Shown here: in pieces, positions 50,283 to 59,363 of the stretch
Layout: every line of letters begins with the position of its first letter
Position numbering within the stretch: the first letter of the stretch is position 1
Translations under genes and position numbers: made by a program
Source: Acidobacteriaceae bacterium
Lineage (GTDB): Bacteria; Acidobacteriota; Terriglobia; Terriglobales; Acidobacteriaceae
Assembly: GCA_025360645.1 (NCBI GenBank)
Contig: JANYBT010000056.1
Coordinates: 1 to 64,000, forward strand
Length of the DNA: 64,000 nt
Reading direction: 5' to 3'
Notes under the pieces: generated by a model
Database searches by the model: none
What the model saw: the letters and a program-made list of their open reading frames with translations, nothing else
What the model was told of the DNA's origin: nothing

Positions 50283-51503
50283 TTAGCTCTTGACGTCCCG
50301 CTTCTTCAGGACCTCGATCGCCTTCTTCAACTGATCATCCTGCGACGGCTTAGGTTTGGCTGCGTCCGGCGCGGCTTGGGTGTCCGCATCTTCTTCGGTC
50401 AGGCCAGCGTCCTCGTTATTGTCGACGACCAGCACATTCGGGGTCACCGCCACATCCTGAATCGCCTTGCCGCCCGGGGAATAGTATTTGGCCACCGAAA
50501 GAATCAGCGCAGAACCGTCCGGCAGATCCATCAGCTTCTGGATGGCTCCTTCGCCAAAGGTCTTGTCTCCCACCACATCACCCCGCGCATTCTCCAGGAT
50601 CGCGGCCGCGATGATTTCCGCCGGACCGGCTGTCCCGCGATTCACCAATACCACCACCGGCAGGTCCGTGATCGCTTTTGCCGGATCCGCGTTAAACGCC
50701 TCTCGCGGATGCTTCTGTCCCTGCAAATACGTAATCGTGCCATGGTCAAGGAATAGGTTGGCGGTGGCAATGCCTTCCGCCTCGTCCCCGTCTGCCGCCT
50801 GCCGCAAATCCAGCACCAGCTTGTGCGCACCCTGTTTCTGCAAGGCCTTGATCTTGGCCGCGATCTCGACCGACTTGCCTTGCGGAAACGAATCTATTTT
50901 CAAATATCCGATTCCGTCTTCCATCATCTTGTCGGCGACGGGGGGGATGGTCACCGCATCGCGTGTCACCACGATCTTCTGCGGATCCGCTTTGCGCGGA
51001 CGCACCACTGACACCGTGACCGTGGAGCCGGTCTGCCCCCAAAGCATACTGCGAATCTGCACCAGTGACATTTCGTGCGTGCTTTTGCCGTCAATGGCCT
51101 CCAAAATATCGCTGCCTTCCACTCCCGCTTTGTCGGCAGGGCCACCAGGAATGACGGAAAGCACTGCCGCATAGCCAAAGCGCTTGGAAACCGCAGCGCC
51201 AATGCCCACCTTGCCGGCGTTGCCGGAACTTTTGTATTCCCTGTACTCGGCGGGCGTGAGGTAGCTCGAGTCAGCATCCAGCGACTCCAGCAGCCCGTGT
51301 AAAGCGCCCCCGGTCACAGCGGAGATGTTCGGCTCTTCCACGTACTCGCGCTGCACTCGAGTCAGAACTTCGCTGTATACCTGCATCTGACGGTAGGCGC
51401 CCTCATCCGACGAGGCTCGCACCCCGGAGAGAGTTCCAGCCACCGTAAACAGCAGGATGCCAAATGAGGCAACTAAAATCCCGACTTTTATTTTCATGGA
51501 CAT
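50283..51503 (-). CDS. S41 (CtpA/Prc-type) protease homologue with altered catalytic residues
   Basis: 406-residue exported protein. A signal anchor (8-27), an N-terminal S41 cap, a PDZ domain (about 96-170: GIGAAVSKRFGYAAVLSVIP) and the tail-protease fold are present. In active members the nucleophile is the middle Ser of a SASASE-type motif and the base is Lys in FGKG; here the segments are VNRGTAGPAEI (Gly293 at the Ser place) and TFGEGAIQ (Glu318 at the Lys place), while Gln322 is kept. The fold is intact but the dyad is lost, so it probably acts as a PDZ scaffold, perhaps for the PBP encoded next. Confidence 0.85.
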   Translation of the reverse strand: MSMKIKVGILVASFGILLFTVAGTLSGVRASSDEGAYRQMQVYSEVLTRVQREYVEEPNISAVTGGALHGLLESLDADSSYLTPAEYREYKSSGNAGKVGIGAAVSKRFGYAAVLSVIPGGPADKAGVEGSDILEAIDGKSTHEMSLVQIRSMLWGQTGSTVTVSVVRPRKADPQKIVVTRDAVTIPPVADKMMEDGIGYLKIDSFPQGKSVEIAAKIKALQKQGAHKLVLDLRQAADGDEAEGIATANLFLDHGTITYLQGQKHPREAFNADPAKAITDLPVVVLVNRGTAGPAEIIAAAILENARGDVVGDKTFGEGAIQKLMDLPDGSALILSVAKYYSPGGKAIQDVAVTPNVLVVDNNEDAGLTEEDADTQAAPDAAKPKPSQDDQLKKAIEVLKKRDVKS

Positions 51504-51666
51504 GAATTTGACGTCTTCCGGTAAGAGAAGGTCACTTCCTCAGAAACTGCTCCGATTATAACGCTATAGATGCCAGGCCCAGCGAATAAGTTGGTGGGAT
51601 GGAAAAGGAACTCGGCGGGCACAAAACGCAGCAAACCAGACTCTTCCCGAGTTACAATCTTGCGGG

Positions 51667-52170
51667 ATGGAAGCATTTTTCTACAGCCGAATGAATTCTC
51701 TGGCTGGCCCGCTTATTCTCGGGGCCAGCGCTAAGGGACTGATTCTGCTGGAGTTCGATCGCGGCAAGCTCCCTCCCGTCCCGACCCCGGCAGCGATATG
51801 GGAACTCTCGGACGCGAAGCTGGCCCCCTACCGCCATCAACTGGAAGAGTTTTTCGCGGGCGAACGCCGCGAATTCGACTTTCCGCTCGATCTGCGTGGC
51901 ACCGACTTCCAGCTTCAATGCTGGCGGGCACTGCTCAAGATTCCCTACGGCGAAACCCGCACTTATGCCGACATCGCTCGCGCGGTGAAGCGGCCGCAGG
52001 CCTTTCGCGCAGTCGGAATGGCCAATAATCGTAATCCGGTCGCGATTGTTGTGCCTTGCCATCGGGTGATCGCTTCAGACGGCACGCTCTGCGGCTATGG
52101 AGGCGGCCTCGAGGTGAAGCGCAAACTGCTGGAACTGGAAGGCGCCCTCAGCGCAAGCTTGGTCCACTGA
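51667..52170 (+). CDS. ogt: Methylated-DNA-protein cysteine methyltransferase (Ogt/AGT)
   Basis: 167-residue repair protein that removes alkyl groups from O6-guanine onto its own cysteine. The active site is IVVPCHRVI with Cys131. The helix-turn-helix with the arginine finger region is TYADIARAVKRPQAFRAVGM. The N-terminal domain is normal in length. The 3' end runs into a 15-base tandem repeat array. Confidence 0.95.
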   Translation: MEAFFYSRMNSLAGPLILGASAKGLILLEFDRGKLPPVPTPAAIWELSDAKLAPYRHQLEEFFAGERREFDFPLDLRGTDFQLQCWRALLKIPYGETRTYADIARAVKRPQAFRAVGMANNRNPVAIVVPCHRVIASDGTLCGYGGGLEVKRKLLELEGALSASLVH

Positions 52171-52221
52171 TCTTACGTCTACTGATCTTAAGTCTAGCGA
52201 CCTTGCGTCCACTGATCTTGC
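52162..52221. repeat. Four 15-base tandem repeats between ogt and the esterase gene
   Basis: Four consecutive 15-base units start at 52162, 52177, 52192 and 52207, with consensus GTCCACTGATCTTRC; the third is the most diverged. The first unit contains the ogt stop codon. In an overlapping open frame the array reads as repeated Leu-Ile-Leu pentapeptides, but that frame is not supported as a gene. Confidence 0.8.
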
Positions 52222-52250
52222 CGGCCCTTCCTGCGGTAAACTGGCAACCT

Positions 52251-53051
52251 ATGTCACCGAGACAATTTCTGGTTGCGTCCTTGCTCGCCATGCTTATAGC
52301 TGCACTTCCCGCTTCGGCCCGAAAGTCTGAGCCGAAGTTCTTGGCGCGCTCGGTTTCTATCGGGGGCACGATCTATCGCTACCAGGTGTTTGTGCCGGCG
52401 CACTTCAACCGACACCAGCAATGGCCAGTCATCCTGTTCCTGCATGGCTCAGAAGAGCGCGGAGAGGACGGTTTAGCGCAGACAAAAGTCGGACTCGGAC
52501 CTGCGCTGCGCCAGCGTCCCGCCGATTTCCCCTTCGTCGTGGTGATGCCGCAGTGCCTCAAGGACAAGTACTGGACTGACGCTGACATGGAAGCAATGAC
52601 CTTGGCGGCGCTCGATGCCTCAGTCAAGGAATTCCATGGCGATGCTTCCCGCATTTACTTGACCGGGGTCTCCATGGGCGGATACGGCACCTGGGACATG
52701 GCGGTGAAGTATTCCGGAAGATTCGCGGCCCTGGTGCCGGTGTGCGGCGGATTGCACGCCCCTGCCGACAGTCCCGGCATCCATGTTTCCATGGTGGATG
52801 ACCCCAAGATCGGCGACCCTTACGCGGAAACGGCGCGCATCATCGGGGAGACCCCGGTGTGGATTTTCCACGGCGCCGACGACCCCGCGGTGCCGGTGCA
52901 GGAATCACGCAAGATGGCCGCAGCGTTGCGGGTGGGCGACCCTTACGGGCAATACACCGAATATCCCGGCGCAGGCCACAATAGTTGGGACCGCGCCTAC
53001 GCCGAGCCTGACTTGCCGGGATGGCTGTTGCACAACAAGTTGAAGAAGTAG
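52251..53051 (+). CDS. Secreted serine esterase of the alpha/beta-hydrolase fold
   Basis: 266-residue protein with a signal peptide ending near ASA (20-24). FLHGSEERGEDG forms the oxyanion region. The nucleophile elbow is GVSMGG with Ser141, Asp210 or Asp211 lies in HGADDPAVP, and His243 in GAGHNSWD completes the triad. It resembles bacterial carboxylesterases of the phospholipase/LpqC type; the substrate is unknown. Start 52251 gives the signal peptide directly. Confidence 0.85.
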   Translation: MSPRQFLVASLLAMLIAALPASARKSEPKFLARSVSIGGTIYRYQVFVPAHFNRHQQWPVILFLHGSEERGEDGLAQTKVGLGPALRQRPADFPFVVVMPQCLKDKYWTDADMEAMTLAALDASVKEFHGDASRIYLTGVSMGGYGTWDMAVKYSGRFAALVPVCGGLHAPADSPGIHVSMVDDPKIGDPYAETARIIGETPVWIFHGADDPAVPVQESRKMAAALRVGDPYGQYTEYPGAGHNSWDRAYAEPDLPGWLLHNKLKK

Positions 53052-53053
53052 CC

Positions 53054-53509
53054 CTAGCTCTTCAAGTAGGCCAACACCTCTTCGGCGTGGCCCTCGGGCT
53101 TCACCTTGTCGAAGACGTGAGTAATGTTCCCGTCCGGCCCAATCACAAACGTGGTTCGCGCGATTCCCATCACCTTCTTGCCGTACATGTTCTTTTCCTT
53201 GATCACTCCAAAAGCCTCGCACACTTTGCGATCGCTATCCGCTAGCAAAGGGTAGGGTAAGCTGTATTTTTCCTGGAATTTCTTCTGCGCTTTGGAAGTG
53301 TCTCCGGAGATGCCCAGCAACACCGCCCCAGTCTTCTGCATCTGCTTGTATGCGTCGCGGAACCCGCACGCTTCGAGGGTTCAACCCGGCGTGTCGGCCC
53401 TGGGATAGAAAAACAGCACGACGGTCTTTCCCTTTAGGTCCTTGAGGGATACGTTCTCGCCGTTCTCGTCCGGCAAAGTAAAGGCGGGGGCTTTATCATG
53501 GACTTCCAT
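53054..53509 (-). CDS. bcp: Bcp-type peroxiredoxin with in-frame TGA, probable selenoprotein
   Basis: 151-codon thiol peroxidase. It opens MEVHDKAPAFTLPDENGENV with the usual FYPRADTPG before codon 43, where the peroxidatic cysteine of Bcp should be; here that codon is TGA (53383-53381). The same frame continues TLEACGFRDAYKQMQKTGAV, with the resolving Cys48 five residues later as in E. coli Bcp (45/50), and runs intact to the stop at 53054. A hairpin with a GUU apical loop begins 9 bases after the TGA. The best reading is selenocysteine insertion; a nonsense mutation is the alternative. A standard gene caller would split it into two pieces. Confidence 0.8.
53352..53371 (-). promoter_or_regulatory. 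SECIS-like hairpin downstream of the bcp TGA
   Basis: On the reverse strand an 8-pair stem with one bulged G (bases 53371-53364 with 53360-53352) closes a three-base loop GUU at 53363-53361. The loop is 18-20 bases after the TGA, within the range for bacterial SECIS elements, which carry a GU in the apical loop for SelB. Identified by eye only. Confidence 0.6.
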
Positions 53510-54782
53510 GGGGTTGTTTTCTCTCCGCTCATCGTTATATCGCACGGCCGAGCTTAGCGCCACTGTCCTGGCGCTGGCATTGATTCTCGCCCAAGCGCTG
53601 CCCGCCCAGTTGACGCCAAAAACAAAGCCGCGCACAGGCCCGCGTGCGTTGGCACTGATTCAGTTGTCCCCGAACGGCAAAGGGCATTTGGTCCCGATCG
53701 CGATTCTAGATGGTGGAAGGTTCTTTGACGCCAGCGTTTACAAAGCCACCCCCGTGCCGATGGCGCTGGAGCCGGGCACGGTGTACGAAGGCTTCAAAAC
53801 CGGAGTATCGCAGGGTCTGTTTACCATCACCGGGGTGCTGCAAGGACAACGGAGTTGGAGCGGCGAAGGGAAATGGATGCCGGCAGGCGAAAGGACCACC
53901 ACCACCGTCTCCAAAACCCAAGGTCCAGTGACCGACGACAACGAAGGACCCCCGGTGCTGCGACGGGCTGACAAGACACCGCCCGAGCCGGCGACGCCCC
54001 CGCCACCAGTGACATCCCCACCGCCGGCAATCCCTGCTCCTGCGCCGCCTCCCGCCGACGCAACTCCAGAGCCAGCGGAGGACCCCAACCGTCCGATGCT
54101 GCGCAGAGGAGGGAGTAAGAACGATTCGAAGAAACCGGCCGCTGCCTCGTCCGACCAAAAGCGTACTCCAACGATCCCAACCGAACCTGCACCAGCCGCG
54201 GTGCAGTGGATTCCTGCGATTTCCGATGCATCCGGCCCAAATCCACGCGCCTATACTTTTGACGCCAAGCCAGAAGAACTGGCGGACTACCGCATCAAGA
54301 TGCTTGCGCTGGCTACTGCTGAATTGCGTCGCCACCTCAAGGACGTCAGTCCGGCTCAGCCCCAGCCAGCGCCGGGAAGAAAAAGCACGCGACCGGTCGC
54401 GAGAAGTAGACCTGTTCAGCCGGCCTTTTCCAGCGACCAGTTGCGGATTTTCGACCTCACCTCCAGCAACGAGCCGGTGTTGGTGCTGTCCGGACAGGCG
54501 GAAATGCCAAGGTCCGGCACGAGTGCTCCTCCCACGGTATATTCGTTCACGCTGGTGGCCAGGACCAATCTTGCATTAGATGTGCGCAAGGTTTTCTACG
54601 CCCAGACCGACCTCGCACACCTCGACCTCACGCCGCGCCTGAAACTGATCGACGCCGTGGACGCCGACGGTGATGGCCAGGGCGAACTGCTGTTCCGGCG
54701 GATCACCGACGCCGGCAGCGCCTACTCCATCTACCGCGTCACTGGAGACCAGCTCTGGCCGCTTTTTGAAGGGACTCCATAG
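53508..54782 (+). CDS. Exported Pro-rich protein of unknown function
   Basis: 424-residue protein. A signal peptide (about 15-34: ATVLALALILAQALPAQ) begins the chain. A folded N-terminal part (35-145) is followed by a Pro/Ala/Thr-rich linker (about 150-245) and a C-terminal beta-rich domain ending LWPLFEGTP. A segment DAVDADGDGQGELLFRR resembles FG-GAP or calcium-binding repeats. No enzyme motif is seen. Its ATG (53508-53510) overlaps the divergent bcp ATG in the sequence CATG. Probably envelope-associated. Confidence 0.75.
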   Translation: MGLFSLRSSLYRTAELSATVLALALILAQALPAQLTPKTKPRTGPRALALIQLSPNGKGHLVPIAILDGGRFFDASVYKATPVPMALEPGTVYEGFKTGVSQGLFTITGVLQGQRSWSGEGKWMPAGERTTTTVSKTQGPVTDDNEGPPVLRRADKTPPEPATPPPPVTSPPPAIPAPAPPPADATPEPAEDPNRPMLRRGGSKNDSKKPAAASSDQKRTPTIPTEPAPAAVQWIPAISDASGPNPRAYTFDAKPEELADYRIKMLALATAELRRHLKDVSPAQPQPAPGRKSTRPVARSRPVQPAFSSDQLRIFDLTSSNEPVLVLSGQAEMPRSGTSAPPTVYSFTLVARTNLALDVRKVFYAQTDLAHLDLTPRLKLIDAVDADGDGQGELLFRRITDAGSAYSIYRVTGDQLWPLFEGTP

Positions 54783-54902
54783 ATCAGCGACGGCGCCCGA
54801 TTCGCGTGTTGGGTAAGTGACTGCGATCCGCGCGTTCTGCAAGACCGGCTGGGATGCGCATGCCCTTTTCCCCGCGTCCGGAACAGGCCTATACTTTTGA
54901 GC

Positions 54903-55691
54903 ATGGCAACCACCGACAAACACGCCCCTGGATCTTTCTGCTGGTTTGAACTGGCCACCACGGATCAAGCAGCAGCCAAAAAGTTTTACAACGGGATCTT
55001 CGGGTGGGCGGTTAGCGATTCGCCCATGGGCCCAGGCGAGTACTACACCATGTTCAAGCTCGAGGGCCGCGATGCCGCCGCCGCATACACCATGCGCTCC
55101 GATCAGCGGTCGCAGGGTGTGCCCCCGTACTGGGCCATCTATGTTGCCGTGACCAGTGCGGACGACACGGCGGCCCGCGCTCAGCAACTGGTCGGCACTG
55201 TTCTGGCCCCCGCCTTTGATGTGATGGACTATGGCCGCATGGCTGTAATTCAGGACCCCACCGGCGCCGTGTTTTCCATCTGGCAACCGCTGAAGCACCA
55301 CGGCACTGGCATCTCGGAGGTGGACGGCACCGTTTGCTGGGCTGACCTCAACACCTCCGACCCCGATAAGGCCGGCAAATTTTACAGCGATCTATTTGGA
55401 TGGAGCGTGAACCGAGAGGAGCATGACCCGTCCGGATATCTGCACATTAAGAATGGCGAGACCTTCATCGGAGGTGCTCCCCCGGCGAGTCGCTTCAATC
55501 CTAAAATGCCGCCCCACTGGCTGCTGTACTTCCAAACTTCCGACTGCGATGCCGTGGCCGCGAAAGCCAAAACCTTGGGCGCGAACATTTACATGCCGCC
55601 CATGACCATGGAGAACGTAGGCCGCATGTCGGTGATGGCGGATCCCCAGGGCGCTGTGTTCTCACTTTTCCAGCCGATGCCGAGGAAATAG
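54903..55691 (+). CDS. Two-domain VOC (glyoxalase-like) protein
   Basis: 262-residue cytoplasmic protein of two tandem vicinal-oxygen-chelate domains. The first has FCWFELATTDQAAAKKFYNG and ends AVIQDPTGAVFSIWQP. The second has VCWADLNTSDPDKAGKFYSD and ends MADPQGAVFSLFQP. The family includes hydroxylases, dioxygenases and small-molecule binders; the substrate cannot be read. ATG 54903 is preferred to TTG 54897. Confidence 0.88.
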   Translation: MATTDKHAPGSFCWFELATTDQAAAKKFYNGIFGWAVSDSPMGPGEYYTMFKLEGRDAAAAYTMRSDQRSQGVPPYWAIYVAVTSADDTAARAQQLVGTVLAPAFDVMDYGRMAVIQDPTGAVFSIWQPLKHHGTGISEVDGTVCWADLNTSDPDKAGKFYSDLFGWSVNREEHDPSGYLHIKNGETFIGGAPPASRFNPKMPPHWLLYFQTSDCDAVAAKAKTLGANIYMPPMTMENVGRMSVMADPQGAVFSLFQPMPRK

Positions 55692-55755
55692 CAGACTCCG
55701 CTTGCAGTGGGATGGGCATTTCGGATTAGAATAGGTCGCGGAGAGGGTCCCTCAC

Positions 55756-56253
55756 TTACTCCACAATCGCCACTACATCACCGGGATTGACATTCGCGCC
55801 CGCCGCCACCGGGAGCTTGCGCACTATGCCCTTCTTGGGCGACTTCAGTTCGTTTTGCATCTTCATGGCTTCCACCACCACCAGCGCTTGCCCGGCTTCG
55901 ACCAAGTCATTTTCCGCAACCAGCAGCCGCACCACCTTGCCCGGCATGGGCGCGACCAGTTTCTTCGGGCCTTTCTCGTCCTCGGCATCCACCTTGCGTC
56001 CGCGCAGCGAACGCGGGTCGCGCAGTTCAGTTTTATAACGGGAGTTGTCCACCCAAAGGTGAAGGTCTCCGCCTGCCAGTTCGCGCTTCACTTCGTAGGA
56101 GCGCCCGGTGATCAGGACCGACAAGACATCGGGGCGGGTCAGGATAGCATCTACGGCAACCGGTGCGCCGTCGAGTTGGCACACCCACTGGCCGTTTTTC
56201 CTCGCCAGCTCTAACTGGTACTGCTTGTCGTTAATCAGGACTTCGTAGGTCAT
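55756..56253 (-). CDS. Biotin carboxyl carrier subunit of an acyl-CoA carboxylase
   Basis: 165-residue protein. The C-terminal biotinyl domain (about 95-165) has LVAPMPGKVVRLLVAENDLV and the biotin site VEAMKMQ with Lys131. The N-terminal part resembles the linker/BT region of propionyl- or methylcrotonyl-CoA carboxylase alpha chains, so this looks like a split alpha subunit rather than the short AccB of fatty-acid synthesis. It follows the carboxylase gene by 9 bases. Confidence 0.88.
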   Translation of the reverse strand: MTYEVLINDKQYQLELARKNGQWVCQLDGAPVAVDAILTRPDVLSVLITGRSYEVKRELAGGDLHLWVDNSRYKTELRDPRSLRGRKVDAEDEKGPKKLVAPMPGKVVRLLVAENDLVEAGQALVVVEAMKMQNELKSPKKGIVRKLPVAAGANVNPGDVVAIVE

Positions 56254-56262
56254 AATCAGGGC

Positions 56263-57801
56263 TTAACGCAACGCCTCCGCGCGGCCGCGCACCTTCCAAT
56301 TGGACGTCGCCAAGGCGGGGGTGGACGTAGTTCCGCTTTGCCCAATCCCAGCCGTGCCGCTGCTGCGGGTAGCTGCGGAGGCATCCAGCGCGGCGAACAA
56401 TCCCGCGGCAATCGCCGCCACTTCCGGCGAGCCATGGTGCGCAATTGGATCGGCCTTGCCCTGCTTCATCAGCCGGTCCAGATACCCGGTGTCCAGCTTG
56501 CCAGCCTGAAAGTCGGGGTCGCTCAGAATCCTCTGGAACAATGAGATGTTAGTCTTGATTCCGGCCACAAAGTATTCGTACAGCGCTCGCTGCAAGCGCT
56601 GAATCGCTTGCGGCCGATCGGTTCCGTAGCCCACCAGCTTGGCCAGCAGCGGATCGTAGTCGATCGGCACCGTCCAGCCTTCGTACATGCCGCTGTCGCG
56701 CCGGATGCCCGGGCCGGATGGCGCCAACAACAACGTGATCTTACCTGGACTGGGAAAATAATTATTATCGGGATCTTCGGCGTAGATGCGGCACTCAATC
56801 GCGTGGCCGCGAATGGAAACATCCTCTTGCTTGAACGGCAGCGGCTCACCTTGCGCAATGTGGATTTGCAGATGCACCAGATCAAGCCCGGTGATGCACT
56901 CGGTGACGGGATGCTCCACCTGCAGCCGCGTGTTCATCTCCAGGAAGTAGAAATTCTTCTGTTGGTCCACCAGGAACTCGACGGTGCCAGCGTTGGTGTA
57001 ATTAGCCGCTTGGGCCACCCGCACCGCGACCTCACCCATGCGGCGGCGCATGTCGGGATCGACCATCGGCGAGGGCGCTTCCTCCAGCACTTTCTGGTGC
57101 CGCCGCTGGATGGAACACTCGCGCTCACCCAGCCAGACTGTGTTGCCGTGCTCGTCGGCCAGCACCTGCATCTCAATGTGGCGGGGATTGACGATGGCTT
57201 TCTCGATATAAACTTCGCTGTCGCCAAACGAGCGTTGCGCTTCGCTCTTCGCGCCTTCGACCGCCGCGCGCAAGTCCTCGCGCTTGTGGACCAGCCGCAT
57301 TCCCTTGCCGCCGCCGCCTGCCGCGGCCTTCAGCATGACGGGATAACCCACGCGCTCGGCCACTTGCTCGGCTTCCTCGATCGAGACCAGCCCTTGGGAT
57401 GTTCCAGGCACAAACGGCACCCCGGCCTTTTCCATTTCCTGCCGGGCGCGGGTCTTTGATCCCATCATCTCCATCGCGGCGGGAGTCGGCCCAATGAACT
57501 TGACGCCGGCATCGGCGCAGGCTTGGGCGAATTTTGCGTTCTCCGATAGAAATCCGTATCCGGGATGAATGGCGTCAGCGCCCGAGCGCTTAGCGACATC
57601 GAGAATCTTGTCCATCCGCAAGTAGGACTCGGCGGCGGGCGCCGGGCCAATGGGATAAGCCTCGTCGGCCTTGCGCACATGCAGCGCAGCGCGATCCACG
57701 TCCGAGAACACGGCGACCGACGGGATCCCCAACTCGCGGCAGGCGCGAATCACCCGCACTGCAATTTCACCCCGGTTGGCGATCAGAATCTTCTTGAACA
57801 T
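56263..57801 (-). CDS. Biotin carboxylase subunit of an acyl-CoA carboxylase
   Basis: 512-residue ATP-grasp enzyme that carboxylates biotin. It starts MFKKILIANRGEIAVRVIRA. ATP binding is at AAAGGGGKGMRLV. Further motifs are EMQVLADEHGNTVWLGEREC, SIQRRHQKVLEEAPS, and the catalytic EMNTRLQVEHPVTECITGLD. The C-terminal 60 residues are a longer tail, as in acyl-CoA carboxylase alpha chains. The carboxyltransferase beta gene is not in the window. Start 57801 gives the standard N-terminus. Confidence 0.95.
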   Translation of the reverse strand: MFKKILIANRGEIAVRVIRACRELGIPSVAVFSDVDRAALHVRKADEAYPIGPAPAAESYLRMDKILDVAKRSGADAIHPGYGFLSENAKFAQACADAGVKFIGPTPAAMEMMGSKTRARQEMEKAGVPFVPGTSQGLVSIEEAEQVAERVGYPVMLKAAAGGGGKGMRLVHKREDLRAAVEGAKSEAQRSFGDSEVYIEKAIVNPRHIEMQVLADEHGNTVWLGERECSIQRRHQKVLEEAPSPMVDPDMRRRMGEVAVRVAQAANYTNAGTVEFLVDQQKNFYFLEMNTRLQVEHPVTECITGLDLVHLQIHIAQGEPLPFKQEDVSIRGHAIECRIYAEDPDNNYFPSPGKITLLLAPSGPGIRRDSGMYEGWTVPIDYDPLLAKLVGYGTDRPQAIQRLQRALYEYFVAGIKTNISLFQRILSDPDFQAGKLDTGYLDRLMKQGKADPIAHHGSPEVAAIAAGLFAALDASAATRSSGTAGIGQSGTTSTPALATSNWKVRGRAEALR

Positions 57802-58017
57802 AGATCCAACTGGCTGACGTCGGTGGTCGCGCGGCCAGCATCGTCGCTCCACGACTTTACTGTGCCGCCTAGTACTTTAGCAATTTGGGCTAACGGAGAG
57901 GTGTGCGCTGGGTCACAAAGGGGTGTGCTTGCGGGCCCGTCCCCGGTCAGCCGATGCCGTTGATCTGATATGCTGCCGTAGTGACGACGCAATTTCAATT
58001 TCGTAATGGAGTTTCCA

Positions 58018-59234
58018 TGCCACGCCTTTTGTTCGTTTTTGCCCTGGCCTTGTTGGCCATCAACGCTCCAGCGCAAGCGCAGCAGAAAGCGGGCGCCTCC
58101 GGGCACTACCTGTTTGCCTGGACCGGCGACGCGGCCAGCAAGGGCAATGATTTTCTGGCGGTGATTGATGCCGACCCAGCGTCGCCCTCCTATGGACACT
58201 TAGTGACCACTGTCACCACCGATCAGCAAACCATGTACGCCCATCACACCGAATACACCATGCCCGCCAGCGGGATGCTGTTTGCCAACGATCATGATGC
58301 GGGCCGGACGTTTATTTTCGATGTGCGCGACCCGCTACACCCCAAGGTGGCAACATCGTTCACCGATATGGACGGTTACATGCACCCGCACTCCTTCGTG
58401 CGGCTGCCCAACGGACACGTGCTCGGCACCTTCCAGCATGCGCATCACGACATGCACATAGGCGACGAGCACATGGGCACCAGCGGCGCACTGGTCGAGA
58501 TCGACGACACCGGCAAGGTGATTCGCTCCAGCAGCAACGCCGATCCCGCGTTTCGCGACTCCCTGCTCTCCCCCTATGGACTCGTCGTTCTGCCCGAGCT
58601 TGACCGCATCGTCACGACCAACTCATCCATGCACGACGACGACATTCTTCGCGGCGTGACCTACCAGGTGTGGCGGCTCAGCGACCTCAAGCTGCTCAAG
58701 ACCGAATACCTCGACACCGGCGACAACCACTATGGCCAGATCAGCCCCGAGGAGCCGCGTCTCGGCCCCGATGGCGCGGTCTATATCCAGACCCTCGGCT
58801 GCGGCATCGAGCGCATCACCGCCATCAAGAGTGATGCGCCCAAATCGCAACTGGTGTACACCTTCCCCGGCAACTGGTGTGGAGTTCCCACCATCGTTGG
58901 ACACTACCTGGTGCAGAGCGTGCCCGCGATCCAAAGTATCGTGGTGATCGACATCGCTGACGGGGCAAAGCCGATCGAGGTGTCGCGCCTGAAGGTCAGC
59001 GACACTTTCAAGCCCCACTGGACAAGCTGGGACGCCAAGACTCAGCGCCTGGTGGTCACGGGCCGGGAGCCTCGGCTGTTCCTGTTGAAGCTCGATACCG
59101 CAGCCGGCGCTATCACGATGGACGAGACGTTTCACGACACCGACGGCAAGCCTGGCTTTAACTTCGAAGACCGCGCGTGGCCGCACGGCTGGAAGGGAAC
59201 CGGGAAGCCCCACGGAGTGGTGTTTTCACGCTAG
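58018..59234 (+). CDS. Exported beta-propeller protein, distantly like selenium-binding protein (SBP56)
   Basis: 405-residue secreted protein with a signal peptide ending near AQAQQ. Several His-rich turns occur: TMYAHHTEYTMP, GYMHPHSFVRLPNGHVLGTF and QHAHHDMHIGDEH. The repeated strand pattern suggests a seven-bladed propeller, and the HHTEY and C-terminal PHGWKGTGKPHG resemble SBP56/methanethiol-oxidase relatives. The catalytic role is uncertain. GGAG lies 6 bases before ATG 58018. The 3' end abuts a truncated toxin gene on the other strand. Confidence 0.55.
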
Positions 59235-59363
59235 GTTGCCCAAAAGAAGAATGTCGAGTCTGAACTCTTGCTCGGCCACTTCCAGCCCTGCGTGTTCTTC
59301 CAGATACTCCAGGTCGGCGTTGATTTCGCGCCAAGCGAGCGGACGAACCGTAAATTTTGGCAT
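59226..59363 (-). pseudogene. Truncated ParE-type toxin
   Basis: 45-codon frame starting with ATG directly after the antitoxin stop codon. The start MPKFTVRPLAWREINADLEY, then LEEHAGLEVAEQ, resembles the first two helices of ParE/RelE-type toxins, but the frame ends after about half the normal length (95-100 residues), inside the 3' end of the propeller gene. It is therefore a toxin remnant, probably inactive. Confidence 0.65.

Noticed and set aside
53381-53383. Frameshift explanation for the split peroxiredoxin
   Set aside because: The two halves are in the same reading frame, separated only by the TGA, so no frameshift is needed.
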